A DNA stretch of 63,217 bases. Origin: DASUXY01 sp036377675. Its GTDB lineage: Bacteria > Bacillota > Bacilli > Bacillales > Amphibacillaceae. Numbering within the stretch: the first letter of the stretch is position 1; each line of letters opens with the position of its first letter. The notes under the pieces were generated by a model. The model saw only the letters and a program-made list of their open reading frames with translations, had not been told where the DNA came from and made no database searches. Below, piece by piece: positions 17,082 to 25,856 of the stretch. Location of the stretch: the NCBI GenBank assembly GCA_036377675.1, contig DASUXY010000002.1, positions 1-63,217 of the forward strand, in the 5' to 3' direction. Both the position numbers and the translations under genes were made by a program.

Positions 17082-18361
17082 GAATTGTCACTCCCCAACA
17101 ATATAGAGAAGAAAATAAAACGATACCTTCGCTCGATCGGAACGAAAAAATCGATCAAACTGTTCTCGATATTATTATGGATGTTCGAACAGACGGTGAC
17201 CGTGCGCTTTTTCAATATACGAAGCAATTGGATGGTGTCCAGCTTGAATCGTTAATCGTTACGAAAGAAGAGCTTGACGAAGCGATGCAAGTCGTCGATC
17301 ATAAGTTAATCGATGCTTTACGACGTGCAAAAGAAAACATTGTCGAGTTCCACGAAAAGCAAAAAGAGACATCGTGGTTTTTCGAACAGGAAGAAGGTGT
17401 GATGCTCGGGCAAAAAGTAACTCCATTAGAAAAAGCCGGTGTTTATATCCCAGGTGGTAAAGCCGCCTATCCGTCAACTGTTTTAATGAACGTTATTCCT
17501 GCTAAACTAGCTGGCGTAAAGTCCATTAGCATCGTCACTCCCCCAGATGACCAAGGTCAAGTGAATGCTCACGTACTCGCTGCAGCCCAGATTGCAGGTG
17601 TAGATCGTATTTACAAAGTTGGTGGAGCACAAGCAATTGCTGCTTTAGCGTATGGAACGGAGTCCATTAAGAAGGTCGATAAAATTGTTGGACCAGGTAA
17701 CATCTATGTCGCACGCGCGAAAAAATGGGTGTATGGGGATGTAGCGATAGACATGATTGCTGGGCCGAGCGAAATTTGTGTTGTAGCTGATGAAACAGCA
17801 AATCCTCGTTATGTTGCAGCTGATTTACTGTCCCAGGCTGAACACGATGAAGACGCATCTTCTATTTGTATTACAACAGATCGAAACCAGGCTGAGCGGA
17901 TTAAGGAGGAAGTACGCCTTCAAGCAACATCATTAGAGCGGAAATCTATTATTCAAGCATCGCTAGAAAAAAATGGTCGGATGATCGTTACCGATACTTT
18001 AAAAGAGGCGTTACAACTAGCAAATGAAATAGCTCCTGAACATTTACAACTTATGGTGAAAAATCCAGCTGAAAAACTATCGTCGCTTCAACATGCTGGA
18101 GCGATATTTCTCGGAAATTATTCCCCCGAACCATTAGGGGATTATTTCGCCGGTCCTAACCATACACTCCCTACAAGCGGAACAGCTGTTTTTTCATCCC
18201 CACTTGGCGTGTATGATTTTATGAAAAAATCAAGTATCATTCATTATTCAAAAGAGGCTTTGCAAAAGGCGGCAGAGCCCATTGTTACGTTAGCTCAGGC
18301 TGAAGGGTTAACAGCACATGCGCGTTCGATTACGATTAGAAAGGATGATGAAGATGCGTAA
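17078..18361 (+). CDS. hisD: histidinol dehydrogenase
   Basis: Zinc enzyme that oxidises L-histidinol to L-histidine in two NAD-dependent steps, the last reaction of the pathway. The 427-residue protein has the expected length and the family motifs YIPGGKAAYPSTVLMN, VGPGNIYVA and a C-terminal GPNHTLPT with metal and substrate histidines. It is coupled to hisG at its start and overlaps hisB by 8 bases at its end. Confidence 0.96.
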   Translation: MRIVTPQQYREENKTIPSLDRNEKIDQTVLDIIMDVRTDGDRALFQYTKQLDGVQLESLIVTKEELDEAMQVVDHKLIDALRRAKENIVEFHEKQKETSWFFEQEEGVMLGQKVTPLEKAGVYIPGGKAAYPSTVLMNVIPAKLAGVKSISIVTPPDDQGQVNAHVLAAAQIAGVDRIYKVGGAQAIAALAYGTESIKKVDKIVGPGNIYVARAKKWVYGDVAIDMIAGPSEICVVADETANPRYVAADLLSQAEHDEDASSICITTDRNQAERIKEEVRLQATSLERKSIIQASLEKNGRMIVTDTLKEALQLANEIAPEHLQLMVKNPAEKLSSLQHAGAIFLGNYSPEPLGDYFAGPNHTLPTSGTAVFSSPLGVYDFMKKSSIIHYSKEALQKAAEPIVTLAQAEGLTAHARSITIRKDDEDA

Positions 18362-18938
18362 ACAAAAAATTTCTCGAAAAACGGGTGAAACGGATATTGA
18401 TTTACAATTAACGCTTGATGGTAGCGGTGTAGCAAATATTGAGACAGGAGTCGGCTTTTTTGACCATATGCTCGACGCGTTTACGAGACATGGATTATTT
18501 GATCTTACGGTTACATGTAAAGGAGATCTTGAAGTCGATCAACACCATACCGTAGAGGACGTCGGAATTGTTCTCGGTCAAGCTTTTCGTCAAGCGCTAG
18601 GGAATAAAGAAGGAATTACCCGGTATGCAAATATTACGACACCGATGGATGAAGCTTTATCCGTTGTCTCCATCGATGTAAGTGGCAGACCTTTCCTCGT
18701 GTATCACGTAGACGATTTGAAAGATAAAATCGGCGAATTTGATACAGAACTCGTTGAAGAATTTTTTCGTGGATTTGTAAATCACTCGCAAATGACCCTT
18801 CATATTAATGTAGAGTACGGAAAGAACAGTCATCACATCGTAGAATCAATCTTTAAAGGATTTGGACGGGCCCTTGATGTTGCTACGGGAATCAATCCAC
18901 GGATTAAAGGAGTTCCATCAACGAAAGGACTTTTATAA
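18354..18938 (+). CDS. hisB: imidazoleglycerol-phosphate dehydratase
   Basis: Dehydrates imidazole glycerol phosphate to imidazole acetol phosphate. The 194-residue protein has the doubled His-rich metal sites FDHMLDAFTRHG, DQHHTVED and NSHHIVESIFKG that mark the family, and no fused phosphatase domain; HisJ fills that role. The start overlaps the hisD stop. What follows is unusual: the next gene is hisA, after only 72 bases, and the hisH gene normally found here is absent. Confidence 0.95.
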   Translation: MRKQKISRKTGETDIDLQLTLDGSGVANIETGVGFFDHMLDAFTRHGLFDLTVTCKGDLEVDQHHTVEDVGIVLGQAFRQALGNKEGITRYANITTPMDEALSVVSIDVSGRPFLVYHVDDLKDKIGEFDTELVEEFFRGFVNHSQMTLHINVEYGKNSHHIVESIFKGFGRALDVATGINPRIKGVPSTKGLL

Positions 18939-19010
18939 AGATAGAGGAGCAAACAATTATTTAAACAGCGTATGACGTTAGACAAAGTATACGTAAGGAG
19001 AGATAGTGTT
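18939..19010 (+). other. hisB-hisA junction where hisH is missing
   Basis: These 72 bases hold two ribosome-binding-type sequences: GAGGAG at 18944-18949 and AAGGAGAG before hisA. The first is placed as for a gene starting right after hisB but has no start codon or frame behind it. That is what an internal deletion of hisH, leaving its translation-start region, would look like. No part of a glutamine amidotransferase can be read in any frame. Confidence 0.6.
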
Positions 19011-19739
19011 ATGATTCTTTTTCCGGCAATTGATTTATTAAATGGAAAATGTGTACGGCTCATTCAAGGCGATTATGATCAAGAAACGGTTTACAGCGAT
19101 TCTCCAGTAAATATGGCAAAAACATGGAAAAAAAAAGGTGCTAACTATTTGCACATCGTTGACCTCGATGCGGCTCGAACAAATGAAGCAGTGAATCAAT
19201 CAATCATTCAGTCCATTGCGAAAGAAGTAAAGATTCCCATTCAAGTCGGGGGCGGTATTCGATCGATGGAACGGATTGAATCTTATATATCGGCAGGTGT
19301 TAAGCGCGTTATCATTGGAACAGCAGCGATTAAAGACCCAGCATTTCTCAAGGAAGCTGTTGATCAATATGGGGAGAAAATAGCTGTTTCTATCGATGCT
19401 CGAAATGGCTACGTAGCGACGGAAGGCTGGGAGAAGACGAGTGAAGTGGCAGCGACCGATTTATTGAAAAAATTGGAGAACATCGGTGTACAAACAGTCA
19501 TTTATACTGATATAGCTAAAGACGGTATGCTCCAAGGACCTAACTTTGAAGAGCTTAGAGAGATGAATGAGCGCTCACCTATCCAAATGATTGCCTCAGG
19601 AGGCGTCTCTAGCCCAGCTGACGTTGTAAAATTACAAGCGATGAACATGTATGGTGCGATTATCGGAAAAGCACTTTATGACGGAACGGTATCATTCGAA
19701 TCATTACTGGAGGTTGTTCGTCATGCCGAGAAAGACTAA
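19011..19739 (+). CDS. hisA: ProFAR isomerase
   Basis: Phosphoribosyl-formimino-aminoimidazole carboxamide ribotide isomerase, a single-domain TIM barrel of 242 residues. The catalytic aspartates are in FPAIDLLNGKCVRL near the start and in YTDIAKDG mid-protein, and the phosphate loops VGGGIRS and ASGGVSS are intact. AGGAG lies 10 bases before the ATG. The gene overlaps hisF by 17 bases. Its product feeds HisF, which normally works with HisH. Confidence 0.95.
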   Translation: MILFPAIDLLNGKCVRLIQGDYDQETVYSDSPVNMAKTWKKKGANYLHIVDLDAARTNEAVNQSIIQSIAKEVKIPIQVGGGIRSMERIESYISAGVKRVIIGTAAIKDPAFLKEAVDQYGEKIAVSIDARNGYVATEGWEKTSEVAATDLLKKLENIGVQTVIYTDIAKDGMLQGPNFEELREMNERSPIQMIASGGVSSPADVVKLQAMNMYGAIIGKALYDGTVSFESLLEVVRHAEKD

Positions 19740-20493
19740 ACGGATTATCCCGTGTCTTGATGTGGACGACGGAAGAGTTGTCAAAGGAAAAAAGTTTAAA
19801 AATATCGAAGACGTCGCTAACCCTGTAGATTTAGCCCGAGCCTATGATCAAGCGGGTGCGGATGAACTTGTGTTTTATGACATTACGGCTTCAAGTGAAG
19901 GTCGGAACATATTTATAGGCGTCGTTGAACAAGTCGCTGCTACCATTTCAATCCCATTTACGGTTGGAGGTGGGATTCGCACACTTGAAGATATCGAACG
20001 CGTCTTTCAAGCGGGTGCAGACAAAGTATCTATAAATAGTGCGGCCGTACAACATCCCAATCTCATCGCATCTGCTGCAAAAAAATTTGGTAGGGAGCGT
20101 GTCGTCCTTTCAATCGATGCGAAGGAAACAGCTAGGAAAAAATGGGATGTTTTTATAAATGGTGGTCGAAAAAATACAGGAATGGAAGCGACAGAGTGGG
20201 CTCGCAAAGGTGAAGAACTCGGTGCTGGCGAGCTTGTCGTTAACAGTATGGATGAAGATGGGGTGAAAAACGGCTACAACGTTTTACTTACAGAAACGAT
20301 TGCTAACGCCGTGAATATTCCTGTTGTGGCAAGCGGTGGCGCTGGGACTAAAGAACATTTTAAAGTTATTCTTGAACACGGAGCAGATGCTGCATTAGCT
20401 GCTTCTGTCTTTCATTACGGTGAAATCACTATTCCGGAACTAAAAGATTATTTAGCGAATGAGCAAATTCCTATAAGGAGACATGATTCATGA
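19723..20493 (+). CDS. hisF: imidazole glycerol phosphate synthase cyclase subunit
   Basis: The 256-residue TIM barrel turns PRFAR plus ammonia into imidazole glycerol phosphate and AICAR. The conserved IPCLDVDDGRVVKG, VGGGIRT, SIDAKE and ASGGAG segments are all present, so the cyclase appears intact. The start lies inside hisA, 9 bases after GGAGG. Normally ammonia reaches HisF from the glutaminase HisH through the barrel. With no hisH in this operon, HisF may depend on a HisH encoded elsewhere or on free ammonia, which isolated HisF enzymes can use in vitro. Confidence 0.95.
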   Translation: MPRKTKRIIPCLDVDDGRVVKGKKFKNIEDVANPVDLARAYDQAGADELVFYDITASSEGRNIFIGVVEQVAATISIPFTVGGGIRTLEDIERVFQAGADKVSINSAAVQHPNLIASAAKKFGRERVVLSIDAKETARKKWDVFINGGRKNTGMEATEWARKGEELGAGELVVNSMDEDGVKNGYNVLLTETIANAVNIPVVASGGAGTKEHFKVILEHGADAALAASVFHYGEITIPELKDYLANEQIPIRRHDS

Positions 20494-21122
20494 ATATCGA
20501 CTTAACAAACATAACATTTACGGAGAACGGATTAATTCCCGCCATTGTCCAAGATGCGGAGTCGAAAGATGTTTTAATGCTTGCCTATATGAACGAGGAA
20601 GCTTTGAATAAAACAATCGAAACAAAAGAAACATGGTTCTTTAGTCGTTCACGTGAACAATTATGGAATAAAGGGGAAACATCAGGTAATAAACAGATCG
20701 TTCAAAGTATTTCCTATGATTGTGACGGTGATACCTTGCTCGTACAAGTGAAGCCACTCGGACCTGCTTGTCATACCGGAAAGGATTCATGCTTTTTTAA
20801 TCTGCTACTAGGTGAGGTATCGTCGACAAAGGATATTTTACAACAGCTCGTGCAAACGATTAAAGAACGCCGAAATCATCCAGAAGAAGACTCTTACACC
20901 GCTTATCTGTTTCGCGAAGGGTTAGATAAAATTTTGAAAAAAGTAGGTGAAGAAACGAGTGAAGTGATTATCGGAGCGAAAAATAGAGATCAACAAGAGT
21001 TAACGTGGGAAATTGCCGACTTAACGTATCATACGCTCGTTTTGATGGAACTGTTGCAAGTTGATGTGCAAGATATTACCGATGAACTTAGCAAAAGACA
21101 TATGCAAAAGAAAGGAAAATAA
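20490..21122 (+). CDS. hisI: bifunctional phosphoribosyl-AMP cyclohydrolase / phosphoribosyl-ATP pyrophosphatase
   Basis: The fused HisI-HisE protein has 210 residues. The N-terminal cyclohydrolase domain contains MLAYMNEEAL, TWFFSRSR and the zinc cysteines in YDCDGDTLL and ACHTG. The C-terminal pyrophosphatase domain contains the helical KVGEETSEVIIGAKN and E-rich metal site. Together they perform steps two and three of histidine synthesis. The start overlaps the hisF stop by 4 bases. Confidence 0.95.
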   Translation: MNIDLTNITFTENGLIPAIVQDAESKDVLMLAYMNEEALNKTIETKETWFFSRSREQLWNKGETSGNKQIVQSISYDCDGDTLLVQVKPLGPACHTGKDSCFFNLLLGEVSSTKDILQQLVQTIKERRNHPEEDSYTAYLFREGLDKILKKVGEETSEVIIGAKNRDQQELTWEIADLTYHTLVLMELLQVDVQDITDELSKRHMQKKGK

Positions 21123-21124
21123 GC

Positions 21125-22192
21125 ATGAGTAAATTTTGGAGTTCAATGGCGAAGCGGGCAACCCCTTACGTCCCAGGTGAACAACCAAAGGAGATCAATG
21201 TATTGAAATTAAATACGAATGAAAACCCATACCCTCCTTCTCCTGCTGTTGCGAGCGCAATTACAGAAGAACTTGGAAAAGACTTACGTTTGTATCCACC
21301 TCCAAATGCTGAAGATTTACGGGAAGTGATTGCAACAACTTACGATGTAACTACAGAAAATGTGTTTGTCGGTAACGGTTCGGATGAAGTATTAGCGTTT
21401 GCATTCATGGCTTTTTTTGAACCAGGTCAAACGATTCGCTTTCCGGACATTACGTACAGTTTTTATCCCGTGTATGCGACTTTGTTCGATATTCCTTATG
21501 AGACGGTACCTGTTCAACGTGATTTTACGTTGACGACAGAGTCTTTTTATCAATCGGAGGGAGGAGTTATTTTTCCGAACCCGAATGCTCCGACAAGTTT
21601 ATCCTTACCACTAGAAGAAGTAAAGAGCATTGTGGAAAATAATCCGCATACCGTTGTTATCGTCGACGAAGCGTATGTTGATTTTGCACAACAATCAGCG
21701 GTAGAACTCGTTAACGACTATCCGAACTTACTCGTTGTTCAAACGACATCGAAATCCCGTTCATTAGCAGGACTACGGGTAGGCTATGCTTTAGGCGATG
21801 AACAGCTTATTCAAGCCTTAATTCGCATGAAGGATTCGTTTAATTCATACACCTTAGATCGTTTAGCCCTTGCAGGTGCGATTGCATCGTTTAAAGATCA
21901 AACGTATACAGAAAAAACGATTCAAAAAATTATCGCGACGCGTTCGTGGATTACAGATGAAATGACTCAGCTTCGGTTTCACGTACTTCCGTCTGAAACG
22001 AACTTTATTTTCGTATCCCATGAACAATATGAAGCAAACACGTTGTACAATCAATTAAAAGAAAAAAACATCCTCGTTCGCTATTTTGACAGCCCACCAA
22101 TCGATCAATATTTGCGGATTACGATTGGAACGGATGAGGAAATGCAATTATTTTTAAAGACGTTAAAAGAAATCATCAACAAATTGGAATAA
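21125..22192 (+). CDS. hisC: histidinol-phosphate aminotransferase
   Basis: PLP enzyme that converts imidazole acetol phosphate to histidinol phosphate with glutamate. The 355-residue protein is fold type I: LNTNENPYPPSP near the start, VDEAYVDF with the PLP aspartate, and TTSKSRSLAGLRVGYA with the PLP lysine. In Bacillus subtilis hisC lies in the trp operon, whereas here it closes the his operon. The terminator at 22211-22249 follows. Confidence 0.95.
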   Translation: MSKFWSSMAKRATPYVPGEQPKEINVLKLNTNENPYPPSPAVASAITEELGKDLRLYPPPNAEDLREVIATTYDVTTENVFVGNGSDEVLAFAFMAFFEPGQTIRFPDITYSFYPVYATLFDIPYETVPVQRDFTLTTESFYQSEGGVIFPNPNAPTSLSLPLEEVKSIVENNPHTVVIVDEAYVDFAQQSAVELVNDYPNLLVVQTTSKSRSLAGLRVGYALGDEQLIQALIRMKDSFNSYTLDRLALAGAIASFKDQTYTEKTIQKIIATRSWITDEMTQLRFHVLPSETNFIFVSHEQYEANTLYNQLKEKNILVRYFDSPPIDQYLRITIGTDEEMQLFLKTLKEIINKLE

Positions 22193-22210
22193 AATGATGT
22201 GACGTGAGGA

Positions 22211-22249
22211 AAATAACTTGTCAGTGACAGCTGGCAAGTTATTTTTTTA
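22211..22249 (+). terminator. terminator of the his operon
   Basis: AAATAACTTG and CAAGTTATTT form a 10-pair stem around an approximately 16-base loop and run into seven T residues, 19 bases after the hisC stop. Confidence 0.85.
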
Positions 22250-22289
22250 ACGGTTAAGCATTCGCTTTCGACTGTACCGATTTTATTGT

Positions 22290-22520
22290 ATGGTTATATG
22301 TACGAGTAATTTACAACGGGGAATTCCGGCTAAAAGTGGTGTATCTGGAGGGATTATTGCAGTTGTTCCTCCACGCGTTCGAAGTACCGACGCCGATCCA
22401 TTTGTCCAAGGCTGTGGAATTGGTGTTTATGGACCAGCACTTGATGAACAGGGAAATAGCTTAGCAGGAATACGTCTATTAAGACAGATTACTTCCGAGT
22501 GGGATTTAACAATTTTTTAA
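22290..22520 (+). pseudogene. C-terminal remnant of a glutaminase (GlsA family)
   Basis: About 66 residues read GIPAKSGVSGGIIAVVP, then GIGVYGPALDEQGNS and AGIRLL, which is the C-terminal end of serine-type glutaminase (normally about 310 residues). The first three quarters are absent, and no coding continuation was found upstream, where the his terminator stands. There is no plausible promoter or ribosome site. It is therefore a decayed gene, sitting directly behind the his operon. Confidence 0.8.
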
Positions 22521-22542
22521 TTAAAAAGGTGGAATGGATGAG

Positions 22543-23220
22543 ATGTGTGGCCGGTTTACGTTACTTGCTAAAGAGGCTGATATTTTAAAAGAGTTTGCAA
22601 TTGAGCGACCGATAGAAGGTTATCGCCCAAGTTATAATATTGCCCCTGGACAAAATGTAGTAGCAATTATTCACGATGGAAAAGAAAAACGAGCTGGTTA
22701 TTTGCGATGGGGTCTTGTACCATTTTGGGCGAAAGATGAAAAAATCGGTAACAAAATGATAAACGCAAGAAGTGAAACAGCTCATGAGAAGCCGAGCTTT
22801 AAACAGTTGATGGCCCGTAAAAGATGTTTAATTATTGCGGATAGCTTTTATGAATGGAAAAAAACAGATCATGGCAGTCAACCGAAACGCATTCAACTGA
22901 AAGACCGCAACTTATTTGCATTTGCCGGGTTATGGGACAAATGGGAAAAAGGGGATAAAAAATTATTTACGTGCACGATGCTTACGAAAGAAGCTGACGC
23001 CTTCATGAAAGATATCCATCACCGAATGCCAATTATTTTACCAAAAGATCAAGAAGATGATTGGATTTCTCCATATGAAATCCCTCCCAAAGAAGCACAA
23101 CGCTTTTTACAATCGCTCCAGACGGAACAATTAACAGCTTATTATGTGAATCGTTATGTCAATTCAGCTCAACATAATGATGAAAAGTGTATCGCTCCGC
23201 TGATTGAATCGTCATATTAA
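22543..23220 (+). CDS. SOS-response-associated peptidase-family protein (SRAP/HMCES, YedK-like)
   Basis: Proteins of this family crosslink to abasic sites in single-stranded DNA through Cys2 and so shield them. The start is fixed by the family: only ATG at 22543 gives MCGRFTL with cysteine at position two; the in-frame ATG at 22534 would bury it. The 225-residue protein also shows YRPSYNIAPGQ, RWGLVPFWA, NARSET, the FYEWKK segment and the HHRMP motif near 160. All catalytic positions are present. Confidence 0.93.
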   Translation: MCGRFTLLAKEADILKEFAIERPIEGYRPSYNIAPGQNVVAIIHDGKEKRAGYLRWGLVPFWAKDEKIGNKMINARSETAHEKPSFKQLMARKRCLIIADSFYEWKKTDHGSQPKRIQLKDRNLFAFAGLWDKWEKGDKKLFTCTMLTKEADAFMKDIHHRMPIILPKDQEDDWISPYEIPPKEAQRFLQSLQTEQLTAYYVNRYVNSAQHNDEKCIAPLIESSY

Positions 23221-23289
23221 ATCGATTACAAAAAAATTTTTTCCTAACTATTGTCCAGTACGTTTTTGTAAAAACGACTCGAAGCAAGA

Positions 23290-23325
23290 ATCCCGTATCA
23301 CTTTTTAAACGATACGGGATATTTT
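23290..23325. terminator. bidirectional terminator, SRAP gene / alanine symporter
   Basis: A perfect 10-pair stem, ATCCCGTATC and GATACGGGAT, with an 11-base loop, is T-rich on the right and A-rich on the left. It lies between converging genes. Confidence 0.75.
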
Positions 23326-23364
23326 CGATTTACGGCATCGAGATTTTTTGAAATGAATGATACG

Positions 23365-24732
23365 TTACGTAGCTTTCTTCATCCTTTTTTTGTTCATTTT
23401 TTCTTGCTGAATGACATCGAGAAATTTTTTCGTCTCATAGGCGACAACACTAGATAACCCTAAAAGTCCGATTAAGTTTGGAATCGACATTAATGCATTC
23501 ATAACATCGGATATTCCCCAGACTAATTCCAATTCTTGAATCGTTCCGAACATCACCATAAGAACGAAGACAACTCGATAATAAGGAACAGCTTTGTCAT
23601 TGATTAAATACGCAAAACACTTTTCACCGTAATAGGACCAACCGATAATCGTAGAAAACGCGAATAGAACAATCCCAATTGTAACAATTGTGCCACCAAT
23701 GTCACCTAAAAATAATGAAAATGAAGCTGCTGTTAAGTCGCCTCCGACGATTTCCCCCGTTTTATACATCCCTGCCATGACGATTGTAATACCCGTAACC
23801 GAACAGATTATAATTGTATCGATGAGCACTTGGGTCATCGATACAAGTGCTTGACGTCCGGGATAGTCCGTTTTAGCAGCGGCCGCAGCAATCGGTGCTG
23901 ACCCTAGACCCGCTTCATTGGAAAAGACTCCCCGTGCAACTCCGTACCGAATGACTGTTCCTAAAATACCACCACCAAGAGCACTTCCCGTAAAAGCGTC
24001 ATGAAAAATTAAGCCAATCGCTTGGGGGATGACATCATAATTCAGAATCATAATGATGAGCCCACCGAGAACGTAAAACAAAGCCATAATGGGTACAAAT
24101 AATGCAGTTACTCTGCCAATACTTTTTATCCCACCAAGAATGACTAATCCAATAAAGAATGTTAGTAAAAGTCCAGTCAACCATCCAGGAATACTAAACG
24201 AACGTTCTAGAGCGTCTTTAACAGAATTGGACTGTACCATATTACCAATTCCAAATGCCGCAAAGGAGCCAAAAATAGCAAATAAAATTCCAAGCCATTT
24301 AGCATTGAGTCCTCGTTCTAAATAGTACATCGGTCCCCCAGACATTTCCCCTTTACTATTTGTGACACGATATTTAACGGCGAGGAGCGCTTCGGCGTAT
24401 TTCGTCGCCATCCCAAATAAAGCGGAAAGCCACATCCAAAAAATAGCTCCCGGACCACCTGCTACGACCGCCGTTGCCACTCCGACAATATTTCCTGTAC
24501 CAATCGTTCCTGCCATCGCTGTCGTTAAGGCTTGATAATGACTAATATCGCCCGTTGACTTACGATCTTGTTTCGATGGACTGAATGCTAGTTGTAAAGC
24601 ATAATATAACGTGCGAAACTGTAAAAAACCGAGTCGAAATGTTAAAAATAGCCCTGTACCGACGATTAAAATTAATGTCGGTGCTCCCCAAACAAAATCA
24701 CTAATGGTACTAATGGTTTTTTCAATAGTCAT
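23365..24732 (-). CDS. sodium:alanine symporter, AGCS family
   Basis: Membrane protein of 455 residues with about 10-11 hydrophobic helices, importing alanine or glycine with sodium. Family hallmarks are the GTGNIVGVATAVVAGGPGAIFWMW segment read in the N-terminal third, EALLAVKYR, and GVARGVFSNEAGLGSAPIAAAAA. It is close to the AlsT/YrbD type of Bacillus. It is transcribed alone and faces the SRAP gene. Substrate choice among alanine, glycine and glutamine cannot be decided from sequence. Confidence 0.93.
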   Translation of the reverse strand: MTIEKTISTISDFVWGAPTLILIVGTGLFLTFRLGFLQFRTLYYALQLAFSPSKQDRKSTGDISHYQALTTAMAGTIGTGNIVGVATAVVAGGPGAIFWMWLSALFGMATKYAEALLAVKYRVTNSKGEMSGGPMYYLERGLNAKWLGILFAIFGSFAAFGIGNMVQSNSVKDALERSFSIPGWLTGLLLTFFIGLVILGGIKSIGRVTALFVPIMALFYVLGGLIIMILNYDVIPQAIGLIFHDAFTGSALGGGILGTVIRYGVARGVFSNEAGLGSAPIAAAAAKTDYPGRQALVSMTQVLIDTIIICSVTGITIVMAGMYKTGEIVGGDLTAASFSLFLGDIGGTIVTIGIVLFAFSTIIGWSYYGEKCFAYLINDKAVPYYRVVFVLMVMFGTIQELELVWGISDVMNALMSIPNLIGLLGLSSVVAYETKKFLDVIQQEKMNKKRMKKAT

Positions 24733-25039
24733 CGCTTTTGCTCCTTTATAAAACTAAATTTTTAAATAGAGGAAACGTAACTTATCTATAATATATTCGG
24801 AAAATTTAGTAAATAGTCAACCCTTTTTAGAAAAAAATTTATATGAAATAAGTGGTAAAATAGTTGTTAAGGTTTGTATAATAAAGATTAGGTTTCGTCA
24901 TATGTTTGTGCAAGTGAAGTAGAAGGGAAGGCCGAAATGTTCGCTCGCGATGGACAAACGTTGCTACCGACAATTTGCGTATGAAAATATGTTATGTTAT
25001 GTATAGTGGTAATCTTTATGATGATATAGGGGAGATGAT
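24733..25039. promoter_or_regulatory. divergent promoter region symporter / yfkJ
   Basis: These 307 AT-rich bases separate two divergent genes. GGGGAGATGA before 25040 is the yfkJ ribosome site. I saw no recognised operator, RNA gene or coding frame. Confidence 0.4.
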
Positions 25040-25516
25040 ATGATGATCCGGGTTTTATTCGTATGTCTTGGTAATATTTGCCGTTCACCAATGGCTGAGG
25101 CCATTTTTCGTGACTATGTTCAACAGGAAGGGCTTTGTGAAAAAATTGCAGTAGACTCTGCTGGAACTGGGCATTGGCATATTGGAGAGCCTCCCCATGA
25201 AGGAACGAGGGAAATGTTAGACAAAAAGAACATTTCTTATGAAGGCATGAAGGCTCGGCAAGTGAATAAGACGGATTGGGAACATTTCGATTACATGATT
25301 GCTATGGATGATCAAAATATTGAAGATTTGTATCAGCTTCAACAGAAAAATGATGAAATCGAAGTTGTGAAATTAATGGACTTTGTAACAGATGCACCTG
25401 TTACAAATGTACCCGATCCCTATTTTACGGGAGATTTTGATGAAACGTATCGATTAGTTTCTGAAGGGTGTTTGAATGTACTTCACCATATTAAAAAACA
25501 GCACAATTTACAATAA
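25040..25516 (+). CDS. yfkJ: low-molecular-weight protein-tyrosine phosphatase
   Basis: Cytoplasmic phosphatase of 158 residues. The active-site P-loop CLGNICRS (CX5R) is at residues 9-16 and the acid aspartate is in VPDPYF. It resembles YfkJ of B. subtilis, where the same yfkJ-yfkI-yfkH order is found. Two adjacent ATG codons fit the ribosome site; the first is used. It is the first gene of the three-gene unit. Confidence 0.93.
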   Translation: MMIRVLFVCLGNICRSPMAEAIFRDYVQQEGLCEKIAVDSAGTGHWHIGEPPHEGTREMLDKKNISYEGMKARQVNKTDWEHFDYMIAMDDQNIEDLYQLQQKNDEIEVVKLMDFVTDAPVTNVPDPYFTGDFDETYRLVSEGCLNVLHHIKKQHNLQ

Positions 25517-25529
25517 AGGAGCTATGAAA

Positions 25530-25823
25530 ATGGGCAAACGAAAATTATTTACGGGAATTATTGTCGGAGCAGTAGTCGGAGGATTAACATCTTTAGTTGA
25601 TCGAGAAGTACGTGAATATACGAAAAATAAATGTTCAGCCATTAAAGCAACATCAGGATATTATATAAAGCATCCATCTGAGGCCATTCGTAATGCACGC
25701 GTTACGTTTGATCAATTCAATCAAACCGTTTCAACAGGCGTTGAAAACACGATCAATGCTTTAGAACAAGTTGAAGAAGCGTTGGACACGGTGACAAATA
25801 CAACGAAAAAACTTGATCAATAA
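25530..25823 (+). CDS. yfkI: YfkI/YtxH-like small membrane-associated protein
   Basis: The 97-residue protein has a short basic start (MGKRK), a glycine-rich hydrophobic segment (about residues 7-23) and a helical, charged remainder, as in YtxH-type proteins. ATG at 25530 is chosen because AAAGGAG lies 8 bases upstream; the ATG at 25524 is only 2 bases from it. The function is unknown. Its place between yfkJ and yfkH matches B. subtilis, which is the main support for the symbol. Confidence 0.8.
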   Translation: MGKRKLFTGIIVGAVVGGLTSLVDREVREYTKNKCSAIKATSGYYIKHPSEAIRNARVTFDQFNQTVSTGVENTINALEQVEEALDTVTNTTKKLDQ

Positions 25824-25856
25824 CGTTCAATTTAGGAGGGGAAGCGGGCGAAGTTT

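Noticed and set aside
22290..22520. Possible short functional gene of 76 codons
   Set aside because: It aligns only with the C-terminal end of glutaminase, lacks the active-site serine region and has no ribosome site, so it is listed as a pseudogene.
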